From: Deltaproteobacteria bacterium
GTDB taxonomy: Bacteria > Desulfobacterota > Dissulfuribacteria > Dissulfuribacterales > QOAL01
Direction: 5' to 3'
DNA: 47,226 nucleotides
Assembly: GCA_015494395.1 (NCBI GenBank)
Contig: WGBG01000088.1
Span: forward strand, 1 to 47,226
Under the pieces are notes generated by a model. That model was not told the DNA's origin and made no database searches. It was given only the letters and a program-made list of their open reading frames with translations. Of the stretch, positions 1 to 6,988 are shown piece after piece. Every line of letters begins with the position of its first letter. Position 1 is the stretch's first letter. The translations under genes were made by a program, and so were the position numbers.

Positions 1-1
1 A

Positions 2-922
2 AACACCTGGTCAGTACTTGGGGAGTACCGGTGGGATCTGAGCAGCAATTGGACCCTGTTTGCAGGGGGACGAATGGATAAACACAGCTATACTGACTGG
101 CTTTATTCCCCACGGGCTGCCATCATCTTCAAACCCACAGAGCATGATACACTTAAGTTCATTGGGAACCAGTCAGTGCGCAGGGCAGGGGATGATGAAC
201 TGCGTGCCCAGTACGTGGCTGATAAGGGGTACAGTGATTCCGAAAAGATACGTTCTGGTGAGGTCAGGTATGAGCGCATGTTCGGCAATAAGGCTTTTTC
301 AGCCATCTCTGCCTTTTACCAGGATATAGAACTTGTGGCCTGGAATACACAGTTGCGGCGGAGCAATCACTTGGCAGATTACAAGATTTATGGCATTGAG
401 GCAGAGTTCAGGTGGCAGGATAATGGGTATATTTTGAGCTTGTCGCATTCCTATACAAAGCTGCTGGACTTTGACCTTGTAGAGCCTGGAACTGTGCAAC
501 CCTGGTCGGCAGAGCCTTATGGATATGGTCATTCACTTGCAATCTGGTCTGAAAACCTGACAAAGCTATTTGCCTCATACAATTTTACCCCTGGATTTTC
601 TGTTGATGGATCACTCCAGATATACTGGGGCTTTCCCGGTGCCCATGACCAGACAAGGTACAATAACAGGGAGGGAACATTCCCTGACAGCATCGGCTTG
701 GGGCTGTCTGATTCAGGATATGACAAGGCATTTGGTGGAAATTATTATCTTAATCTAGGTACAGAGTACAGGTTTACCCCTCACTGGCAGGCCCGTCTTG
801 ATCTTTTTAATATCCTGGGTTGGCTTGATAAAGATTTGAACAAGCGTAACTATGCGGAACGGGTCTCGGAATACAGGTCGGAAGCGCCCTCTCTCGGACT
901 TTCTCTTAGGTACTCATTTTGA
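2..922 (+). CDS. TonB-dependent outer-membrane receptor, C-terminal part (5' end outside window)
   Basis: This is the C-terminal beta-barrel end of a TonB-dependent receptor, an outer-membrane channel that imports iron chelates, cobalamin or similar ligands using TonB energy. The reading frame is open from base 2, before the first ATG at 74, so the gene starts upstream of the window. The visible ~306 residues alternate aromatic and polar residues as barrel strands do (for example YILSLSHSYTKL and LNLGTEYRFTPHWQARLDLF). The protein ends in YSF, the usual terminal aromatic signal for BAM-dependent insertion. The plug domain and TonB box are not visible, so the substrate cannot be named. A YfiR-like gene follows, a common neighbour of such receptors. 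The fold is clear; the ligand is unknown. Confidence 0.88.
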   Translation, partial: NTWSVLGEYRWDLSSNWTLFAGGRMDKHSYTDWLYSPRAAIIFKPTEHDTLKFIGNQSVRRAGDDELRAQYVADKGYSDSEKIRSGEVRYERMFGNKAFSAISAFYQDIELVAWNTQLRRSNHLADYKIYGIEAEFRWQDNGYILSLSHSYTKLLDFDLVEPGTVQPWSAEPYGYGHSLAIWSENLTKLFASYNFTPGFSVDGSLQIYWGFPGAHDQTRYNNREGTFPDSIGLGLSDSGYDKAFGGNYYLNLGTEYRFTPHWQARLDLFNILGWLDKDLNKRNYAERVSEYRSEAPSLGLSLRYSF

Positions 923-1025
923 AAAAGCGAGTGCTTATGTAAGGGGGAATGTATATGGCTGGGTCTTGGCGAAACCCTGTAGTGTTCTGAGAGGCAGGCA
1001 TGAGGAAGAGGCGGAGGGATACGGT

Positions 1026-1595
1026 ATAAACTCGTATAAAAGGCATATATTATCTCTGAACATAGCTGTAATTTTGGCTATTATCTCTACTGTTGACGCA
1101 TATGCTGCTGTGGAGACATGCCGTTTACGTGCAGTTGTACTTATGAGAATTGCAATGGATGTGCAATGGCTCGAGAAAACAGTGTCACGGCTGACTGTGG
1201 GGATAATAGAAAAGAACCACACCTTATGCTCGGCAACATTTAGTGACGTTGCCAAGAGCATGAGGGAGAACGGCATGGATATTAATATCCGGGTATTTCA
1301 GTGCGATGACAGGCTATCTGATCAGGAAACAGATGCCCTTTCCCGTTTTATCCGCAGTTGCAAAATTATTTATGTAGGCTCGGACATGAAGGAGTATTAC
1401 GGGTCAGTTCTAGAATTGACAAAAGGGCTAGACGTGCTAACAGTGGGTGATGAAGAGGATTTTTGTAAGTCCAACGGGATGATTTGTCTTTATGTACAAA
1501 GGAAAAGATGGCGCATAATGGTTAATATGCGGGCTGTCCAAGAGGCAGGTATCAGGATAAGCAGCGAGGTGTTGAGGCACTCAACTATTATTTAG
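1026..1595 (+). CDS. YfiR-like periplasmic protein (DUF4154), apparent ATA start codon
   Basis: The C-terminal half matches the YfiR/DUF4154 pattern: RLTVGII, then DVLTVGDEEDF, GMICLYVQ, RIMVNM and AGIRISSEVL. YfiR is a periplasmic repressor of the diguanylate cyclase YfiN, and relatives often sit beside TonB receptors and sensor proteins. The ORF track starts at 852, inside the receptor gene, which is unlikely. A strong Shine-Dalgarno (GGAGGG, 1013-1018) lies 7 bases before codon 1026. From there the product would be (M)NSYKRHILSLNIAVILAIIS..AYAA, a good signal peptide, giving 189 residues, the normal family size. That codon is ATA, not ATG. Either ATA is used as a weak start or the start has been lost by mutation. 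The next in-frame alternative is TTG at 966, with no good Shine-Dalgarno. Family assignment is fairly sure; start and expression are not. Confidence 0.7.
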   Translation: MNSYKRHILSLNIAVILAIISTVDAYAAVETCRLRAVVLMRIAMDVQWLEKTVSRLTVGIIEKNHTLCSATFSDVAKSMRENGMDINIRVFQCDDRLSDQETDALSRFIRSCKIIYVGSDMKEYYGSVLELTKGLDVLTVGDEEDFCKSNGMICLYVQRKRWRIMVNMRAVQEAGIRISSEVLRHSTII

Positions 1596-1662
1596 GCCCT
1601 GTTCATACTTACACTGACCAGGGAATTGTGCAAGAGTCAAATAAAGACCTGACCCCGGCATC

Positions 1663-1689
1663 AAAAAAAACGGGACTCAGACAGTCCCG
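1663..1689 (-). terminator. Rho-independent terminator of the LamG/PEP-CTERM gene
   Basis: A perfect 7-bp stem CGGGACT / AGTCCCG with loop CAGAC spans 1671-1689. On the minus strand it is followed by eight T residues (the A-tract 1663-1670), the classic intrinsic terminator form. It lies 34 bases past the stop of the minus-strand gene at 1723. Confidence 0.85.
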
Positions 1690-1722
1690 CCTTATTAAAT
1701 AGTTGCTGGAACGAATGAGGAT

Positions 1723-2475
1723 TTATTGCCTTTTTAATCGGTTCCTTAACCCCGCGAACCCGATTAGTCCCGAGCCAAGCAGCCATACAGCGCCGGGGAT
1801 GGGAACTGGAGCCAAGGGTTGATCTGAGATTCTGAAGTCGTCTATATAGCCCTTAAAACCGAGGCCGCCAAAATTGAGCTGATCGCCGATGCGAAAAGGG
1901 TTGACACCGTCGCTGATTGTCCCCCGTGGACGCTGGACCGCCAGTTGGCCGTTAATATAAAGCGAAACCTGGTTCGTGTCAGCCGATACCATTATATGAT
2001 TCCAATTGTTGAGATTCACCAAACCGGGCTTGGTACGATCCTCCGTAAGCCTTCCGAACCATCCGTCATAGCCCCATCCGTCCATGTATCCACCATCAAA
2101 ACGTATGTCCACACCATTTCCGTAATCAGGACGGCTTTCGCCAGCGATATACTGGTTCATGCTGGTTCCATCCAACGGAAATATGTAGAAATCGATGGTA
2201 AACCGGCCACCGAAATCAAATACCGACGAATCTGATACCCCGATGTAATCATTGTTTCCGTCAAAATAGGCACTGGAGCCGCTTGATACAGCCTGGGCAG
2301 AGCTAATATGAACATCCCCTGAGGCGGTCCAGGTATTGCCCATGGTATCTATGAACGTCGTACTTCCGTCTGTTCCATCCATGGGAAGGAAGGCCACAGT
2401 CTGGGCAAGCGACGATCCCATTTCCAGGATAAGACATGCAAGAGCCAGGCCCAATGCAAACAATAATCTCTTCAT
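1723..2475 (-). CDS. Secreted LamG-domain protein with PEP-CTERM-like sorting signal
   Basis: A 250-residue exported protein. Residues 1-24 are a signal peptide (MKRLLFALGLALACLILEMG..LAQ). Residues ~45-220 form a concanavalin A-like LamG/laminin-G-3 jelly roll: YFDGNNDYIGVSD, FTIDFYIFP, NNWNHIMVS, VSLYINGQLA, GYIDDFRISDQPLAP. The C-terminus VPIPGAVWLLGSGLIGFAGL followed by RNRLKRQ is a PEP-CTERM-type tail: short Pro motif, one membrane helix, basic end. Such tails are processed by exosortase/archaeosortase enzymes and go with exopolysaccharide-embedded surface proteins. No exosortase gene is in this window. The start is supported by AAGGAG nine bases upstream. A possible sigma-54 promoter lies about 60 bases upstream and a terminator follows, so it looks monocistronic. 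The glycan or ligand bound is unknown. Confidence 0.85.
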   Translation of the reverse strand: MKRLLFALGLALACLILEMGSSLAQTVAFLPMDGTDGSTTFIDTMGNTWTASGDVHISSAQAVSSGSSAYFDGNNDYIGVSDSSVFDFGGRFTIDFYIFPLDGTSMNQYIAGESRPDYGNGVDIRFDGGYMDGWGYDGWFGRLTEDRTKPGLVNLNNWNHIMVSADTNQVSLYINGQLAVQRPRGTISDGVNPFRIGDQLNFGGLGFKGYIDDFRISDQPLAPVPIPGAVWLLGSGLIGFAGLRNRLKRQ

Positions 2476-2547
2476 AATTTATTTACTCCTTTTGCCATGA
2501 TTTATTATGTAAAGAGGGACCATAGCTTTATAAATTTACATCATTAC

Positions 2548-2563
2548 GCTGATCACTTGCCAA
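2548..2563 (-). promoter_or_regulatory. Possible sigma-54 (-24/-12) promoter for the PEP-CTERM gene
   Basis: Read on the minus strand the sequence is TTGGCAAGTGATCAGC. It keeps the two invariant dinucleotides of sigma-54 promoters with the required spacing, GG-N10-GC, and the strong TTGGCA half. The -12 half (CAGC instead of TTGC) is imperfect. It would start transcription about 60 bases before the ATG at 2475. PEP-CTERM genes in several genera are reported to be controlled by sigma-54 with the PrsK/PrsR system, which makes the placement sensible. Confidence 0.4.
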
Positions 2564-2611
2564 TTATCACTTCAAGAATTATGCCATATTTTTGTCTCTT
2601 TATTTGGAAAA

Positions 2612-2635
2612 ATTTGGACCATACTGCGGCCAAAT
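2612..2635. promoter_or_regulatory. Inverted repeat ATTTGG-N12-CCAAAT upstream of the possible sigma-54 promoter
   Basis: Perfect 6-bp arms ATTTGG and CCAAAT lie about 50 bases upstream of the -24 element of the PEP-CTERM gene. Sigma-54 activators bind upstream dyad sites, so this could be an enhancer site. The arms are short and AT-rich, so chance is possible. Confidence 0.25.
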
Positions 2636-2727
2636 GGACATTTCGAAGTCGCGGGTTTGAAAAAAATTCCCCTAAAAAGAAAAGTTTTTCCATGAAAAAG
2701 CTTTCCTTAGCAGGGGATAAATCTTTA

Positions 2728-2948
2728 GTCAGCCGACTTAAACCTTAATAATCCGTTCCTTTGAATGGAATGGCATTGTTTCTTCGTTCCGTTGAATAAT
2801 TTCTTGTGTTCGCTCCGCAAAAAACACAAAACGCGCTGGTGCCCCGCTCAGCTATAGGCGATTTTTATGGCTGCGCTTCGCCAAGAAAAACTACAAAATT
2901 CTTTAGAGTCACTCCAAAACAAGGCCATTCACTTCGCTGAATAGATTT
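2728..2948 (+). repeat. Family A inverted-repeat element, degenerate copy
   Basis: This copy aligns with the element at 13429-13655. It keeps GCGATTTTTATGGCTGCGCT and TCGCCAAGAAAAACTAC, the GTCACTCCAAAACAAG block and the right end CGCTGAATAGAT. The left third is diverged and the left end near 2728 is estimated from alignment, with no target duplication recognisable. Its right end overlaps the 3' end of the histidine kinase gene at 2929: the last codons (IYSAK and stop) come from the element. It is the oldest-looking of the four copies. The stretch 2476-2727 before it holds only the PEP-CTERM promoter region; the ORF at 2497-2748 shows no recognisable protein features. Confidence 0.75.
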
Positions 2949-5106
2949 CCTGCCTGGGCGGACCAAGCAAGGTTCGAATTTTGGGGAGGATGTCGTTGAT
3001 TTTAAAAGGCTTATGTATTATGTCTGCAATGCCTGCTTCCTTTACCTTGCTGAGGTGCTCCTCACCGGCATAGCCAGTGGCAATAAGTACTTTGATATGC
3101 GGACTTAGTTTTTTCAGCTCAATAAGGCAATTATATCCACCCATGCCGGGCATGTTGATGTCAAGTATTACAAGGCCTATCTCATCCCCATGTTTTTTAA
3201 AGATTTCCAGGGCCTCCTCTCCGCTTCTGGCTGTAATGACCCCGTAATGATGCATGAGAATCATTTCTTTTTCAATTTCGAGAATGCCGGGTTCATCATC
3301 CACTATGAGTATCAGCCCGTTTTCTCCATGCCCGATGGCTCGCTCTTTTGCCTCATACTCTTCTGGTGCCTCTTTTTCCGGCTTTTCCTGGTAAACAGGC
3401 AGGAAAATGGAAAAGGAGGTGCCATGACCTGGCGTGCTGGAGCAGTAAATAACCCCACCATGTTTTTTTACAATGCCGTAAACCATGGCTAGGCCCAGTC
3501 CAGTGCCCTTTCCTTCCTCTTTTGTGCTGAAGAAAGGCTCAAAGATTCGGCGAAGAGTCTTTTCATCCATGCCTGTCCCGGTGTCGGAGACTTTAAGCAG
3601 TACATAATCCCCTCTATTTAGTCCTGCGTGTTTTCTTGCCATGGATTTATCAACATGAATATTTTCCGTACTGATGTCCAGTCTGCCGCCATCAGGCATG
3701 GCATCCCTTGCATTTACAGCAAGGTTCATAATGACCTGCTCAAATTGTATGGGCTCTGCCTCTATACGTTTGAGATCTCCCTGAAGGTGAAGGTTAATGG
3801 ATATCATGCGGGGTATGGTGCGCTCAAGAAGACGGCAGACAGTGACAATGTGCTCATTTACATCAATGGGCACAGGATTAAAATCCGTTTTCCTGCTGTA
3901 CATTAAAAGCTGTCGGGTAATATGGGATGCACGGTCAACGGCCTTTTTAATGTTCTTTACAAGCCGTTGTCCTTCATCGTTGCAGAGTTGCCGGATTTCA
4001 AGGAGCTGGATATAGCCGGTTATAATTTGTAGTACGTTGTTGAAGTCATGGGCTATGCCACCTGCAAGCGTACCAATAGCCTCCATCTTCTGTGCCTGTA
4101 AAAGTTCAGCTTCAAGTCTCTGTCTCTCTGTAATGTCCCGGACGAAGTGGAGCAATGCCTTTCTGCCTCTCAATTCCACAGGGACAATGGTGAGCATTAC
4201 CACGCGGATATCTTTGTCTGCAGGGCTTATCTTAATTGCATCAAGCGTTATGGTCTTGTTCCAGCCGGCTACCTCAAGGTATGCATCAAGTACCTGCTCC
4301 CTGTGTTCCGGGACTACGAAGTCAATAAAGTTGAAGCAACCCAGTTCCCGCCTGTCATGTCCTAAAAGGTTGGCAGTACTGGGATTGGGAAAGGTGATGA
4401 CATCATCTTCCAGGACAAATATTGCCTCTTCTGCATTGTTTACCAGTGTGGCATAGTTGGCTTCTGATTCTGCCACCCTGCTCTCCAGAAGATCGGTGTA
4501 CTGGTGGAGCTTGGCACTTGTCCTGTCAAGTTCCCGCCTGTAGTTGTACTCTCTCAACCTGGTCTTGAAGTTGGAATGTACTGCAATGAGCAGAACAAGG
4601 GTGGTGGTCACCATGAATACGTTGTTTATCACGCAGAGCTTGTAGTTGTTACAGTTGCCGGCAAGGAATACAGCGGCTACAAAGAGCAGGTAAAGGGCTC
4701 CAACATGAAATGCAATGCGCCATGTATCAAGTGGAATTACAGTACAGATGCCCACAAATACAAGAAGTAGTCCTGCGTAGTACTGGCTTATTGCCCCTTC
4801 GGTTGCAACTATCATCCATATAATGCTTGTGCCTGTGAGGTAGTACCCGATAATGCCAGCCCAAGATATGAATCGGGCATCTGGCCTGCTCCTGTCAATT
4901 ATCAGGATAATGACGCAGTAAAGGGTGATAAAGGAGCGGATTAAGAGGAAATCTTTCCAGTGCTGAGGATAGTAGAAGTAATCCACCAGGGAAAAGAGCG
5001 GGACAAGCACAGCGCCAAGTCCTGCAAACAGCCTGAAGCGCTGGCGTATGAGGTTCTGCTGGGATTCCCAGAACTTTTCCATGTTGGTAAAACTGGTCAT
5101 CTCCAA
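2929..5106 (-). CDS. Membrane-bound hybrid histidine kinase (6TM-PAS-HisKA-HATPase-REC)
   Basis: A 725-residue sensor kinase. Residues ~25-190 hold about six hydrophobic helices with short connections, a membrane sensor rather than a large periplasmic one. A short coiled coil leads to a PAS domain (~215-330, ending VRDITERQRLEAE). The HisKA box is GGIAHDFNNVLQIITGY with the phospho-accepting His. The HATPase shows NLAVNARDAM (N box), VSDTGTGMD (G1) and GKGTGLGLAMVYGI (G2). A C-terminal receiver follows, with VDDE and LVILDINMP for phosphorylation and HKPF for the conserved Lys. All catalytic residues look intact. It lies 2 bases after the methyltransferase gene, surely co-transcribed. The start is probably TTG at 5106, 6 bases after AGAGGGA; ATG at 5100 is the alternative. 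The layout resembles PhcS/LqsS-type autoinducer sensors. The last residues IYSAK are encoded by a family A repeat. Confidence 0.9.
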   Translation of the reverse strand: MEMTSFTNMEKFWESQQNLIRQRFRLFAGLGAVLVPLFSLVDYFYYPQHWKDFLLIRSFITLYCVIILIIDRSRPDARFISWAGIIGYYLTGTSIIWMIVATEGAISQYYAGLLLVFVGICTVIPLDTWRIAFHVGALYLLFVAAVFLAGNCNNYKLCVINNVFMVTTTLVLLIAVHSNFKTRLREYNYRRELDRTSAKLHQYTDLLESRVAESEANYATLVNNAEEAIFVLEDDVITFPNPSTANLLGHDRRELGCFNFIDFVVPEHREQVLDAYLEVAGWNKTITLDAIKISPADKDIRVVMLTIVPVELRGRKALLHFVRDITERQRLEAELLQAQKMEAIGTLAGGIAHDFNNVLQIITGYIQLLEIRQLCNDEGQRLVKNIKKAVDRASHITRQLLMYSRKTDFNPVPIDVNEHIVTVCRLLERTIPRMISINLHLQGDLKRIEAEPIQFEQVIMNLAVNARDAMPDGGRLDISTENIHVDKSMARKHAGLNRGDYVLLKVSDTGTGMDEKTLRRIFEPFFSTKEEGKGTGLGLAMVYGIVKKHGGVIYCSSTPGHGTSFSIFLPVYQEKPEKEAPEEYEAKERAIGHGENGLILIVDDEPGILEIEKEMILMHHYGVITARSGEEALEIFKKHGDEIGLVILDINMPGMGGYNCLIELKKLSPHIKVLIATGYAGEEHLSKVKEAGIADIIHKPFKINDILPKIRTLLGPPRQEIYSAK

Positions 5107-5108
5107 GT

Positions 5109-6626
5109 TTATCCCTCTTTCCTAGCAATGGCAAAGATGGTAATGCCCTCTTCTTCAGTAAACAGTTTCATGGTCTTGCCAAACCTGCTCTTTTCAAAAA
5201 GCCGTTCCATTTCAGGCTCGTCTCGGTAGATGAGCTTCCACTGCAGCAGCTGGTCCATCCACGATTTATGGGGGAATCGGTCTGCAAAGTTGCATATAAT
5301 CGCAATGCCACCAGGGTTAAGGAATTCATAAATGCGGTTAAGCAGAATGATGAAAAGCCGTTCATCCAGGTAGTCTGTCAAGCCGGCTGAGTAGATAATG
5401 TCCTGTTTGCCGAATTCATGTCTGACCCTGCCAATGGCCCACTTCACCACGTTGTCCTTCATAAGGTGTATTGTGGCGTTGTGGGCAAAGGTGTTTACGT
5501 TTTTATCTGTGTATTCAAGGGCGTCCTGGTCGGCATCCACGCAAATGGCTGAAATTTTGGATGTGTCAGGGCACTCCTTTATGAAATCAAAAAGTTCCCT
5601 GTTTGACCCGCAGGCAAGGTTCATGATGTGTACCTTGCTGCCTTGCTCAATCAGGGGGGCGGAGTACTCTTTAAGGAGTGATGAGAGAGCCCTGCGTCTT
5701 CCTCGAACAGCACGTGAGGCCGGAGCATCAAGGCAGTAGGCATCTATGAGAACCCCGAGGTTGCCATCACCTTCCGGGCTGTTCTGGTAAATGAGTTCCA
5801 TCATCAGAAAATCACCAGCATACCCCTTTGGCTTAAAGTATGTCCGCTGTGCAAATCGGCTGCGCATAAAATAGGGAAATATCTCCTTGAAAATATAACC
5901 CATGAGATAGTTTTTAAGTTTACCGTCTTCCAGGCTCTTATCAAGCTGATCCAGGGCGTTGTTAAAGCTGCTGATTATGGCACCGCATTTACTGTAGTGT
6001 TCAGGTAATAGATCATCTCGGGAGAGCATCTGCACCGAATTTGCCAGGTCATACATGGCAGCCTTGAAGCCTTCCACCTGGCTGTGAACCTCTTTCCATA
6101 CCTCCATGTCATATAGGCTGTCGGGAATTGGAGAGACAATATTAAACAGTTGCCGTCTTCCCTCTGTAAGTGAGGCGGCATAGGTCTTCGGTGTTTCCCT
6201 TTCTTCAAGCAACCTGCGGAATTTGCGGCATATGGACTGTGCGGTATGAAACAGAAAATCTGCGTACAGTCCGGGGTCTTTTTCCCTCATTGTGGCTATA
6301 TTTTCCTTTGTCCAAATGCATATTCTTGTTTTTTCGGTAGTTGCAATGTCGCGTACCCTGCTTATTCCATCAAAAAAGCCAATTTCTCCAAAGAATTCAC
6401 CCGCACCAATAAGGGCTACTATTACCTTTGTGCCGTTTGTGGAGTAACTGACCTCCACCACTCCCATGTCCACGTAATATAGGGCCGATGCGTCCTGGCC
6501 ATGAACAACGATTTTATCCCCGGTACCGTATTCCATGATTGTGGCGTAGGGCCTGATCCGTTCAATCATGGTATTGGTGTTCATGGCACCAGGCTTAACG
6601 CCGGCTGTGGCGGGTTGATTAAACAT
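5109..6626 (-). CDS. cNMP-binding domain fused to a SAM-dependent methyltransferase (PhcB-like)
   Basis: A 505-residue protein. Residues ~20-140 are a CRP-type cyclic-nucleotide-binding barrel (VVHGQDASALYYVDMGVVEV, GEFFGEIGFFDG, SRVRDIAT). The binding cassette keeps FGE and an Arg but not the usual R-(T/S)-A, so nucleotide binding is uncertain. No helix-turn-helix follows. A helical linker (~150-250) leads to YFKPKGYAGDFLMMELIYQN and a class I methyltransferase fold: IMNLACGSNREL (motif I), ICVDADQDALEYTD (acidic loop), then DIIYSAGLTDYLDE. This region resembles proteins annotated as biosynthesis of 3-hydroxypalmitic acid methyl ester, the Ralstonia PhcB autoinducer family; this is from memory of the pattern, not a search. 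The adjacent membrane kinase fits PhcS. Start: ATG with GGGAGG about 11 bases upstream. Methyl acceptor unproven. Confidence 0.78.
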   Translation of the reverse strand: MFNQPATAGVKPGAMNTNTMIERIRPYATIMEYGTGDKIVVHGQDASALYYVDMGVVEVSYSTNGTKVIVALIGAGEFFGEIGFFDGISRVRDIATTEKTRICIWTKENIATMREKDPGLYADFLFHTAQSICRKFRRLLEERETPKTYAASLTEGRRQLFNIVSPIPDSLYDMEVWKEVHSQVEGFKAAMYDLANSVQMLSRDDLLPEHYSKCGAIISSFNNALDQLDKSLEDGKLKNYLMGYIFKEIFPYFMRSRFAQRTYFKPKGYAGDFLMMELIYQNSPEGDGNLGVLIDAYCLDAPASRAVRGRRRALSSLLKEYSAPLIEQGSKVHIMNLACGSNRELFDFIKECPDTSKISAICVDADQDALEYTDKNVNTFAHNATIHLMKDNVVKWAIGRVRHEFGKQDIIYSAGLTDYLDERLFIILLNRIYEFLNPGGIAIICNFADRFPHKSWMDQLLQWKLIYRDEPEMERLFEKSRFGKTMKLFTEEEGITIFAIARKEG

Positions 6627-6988
6627 TGTCTGTTTTACCTCCCTGGTTTTTATGTGCGTGCTTTCACAGTTTTCCCTCTCTCATTTTTTGTTGTGCAAAA
6701 ATGAACAGGTATGCAATTATGTTTTACTTTTCGGATGTCTGCCTCAATTGTTTAATGATTTTATTATATTGCTAATCGGATTTTCGCAATTTGTATGAAA
6801 ATATTATCATCCTTGCCTATAAAAAGGTTCAATACTATCCTTAAAAAGGGTATGGTAATTAAGTCACTCTGAGCTGCCATATTCCCGGGAGGTGTGCAGA
6901 TATAACCCGTAATGTTGTGTTCATAATGGTTACCCAACGCTCATATATAGCTTATATAACAATTTAATAATTTTCCAGAAAATAAAAC
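6627..6988. other. AT-rich divergent intergenic region
   Basis: This 362-base gap separates the minus-strand methyltransferase/kinase unit from the plus-strand synthetase and must carry both promoters. It is AT-rich. I see no convincing -35/-10 pair, no GG-N10-GC sigma-54 element and no strong inverted repeat. No ORF with plausible coding features is present. Confidence 0.5.

Noticed and set aside
852-1025. ORF-track start of the YfiR-like gene at 852
   Set aside because: It lies deep inside the TonB receptor, adds ~58 residues unlike the family, and hides a good signal peptide that begins at 1026.
956-1028. Small ORFs MAGSWRNPVVF and MRKRRRDTV before the YfiR-like gene
   Set aside because: The first has a fair Shine-Dalgarno, but both are 9-11 codons with no recognisable leader-peptide features; too weak to annotate.
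2497-2748. 83-residue plus-strand ORF in the PEP-CTERM leader
   Set aside because: It covers the promoter region and the repeat edge, has low-complexity composition, and no recognisable protein features.
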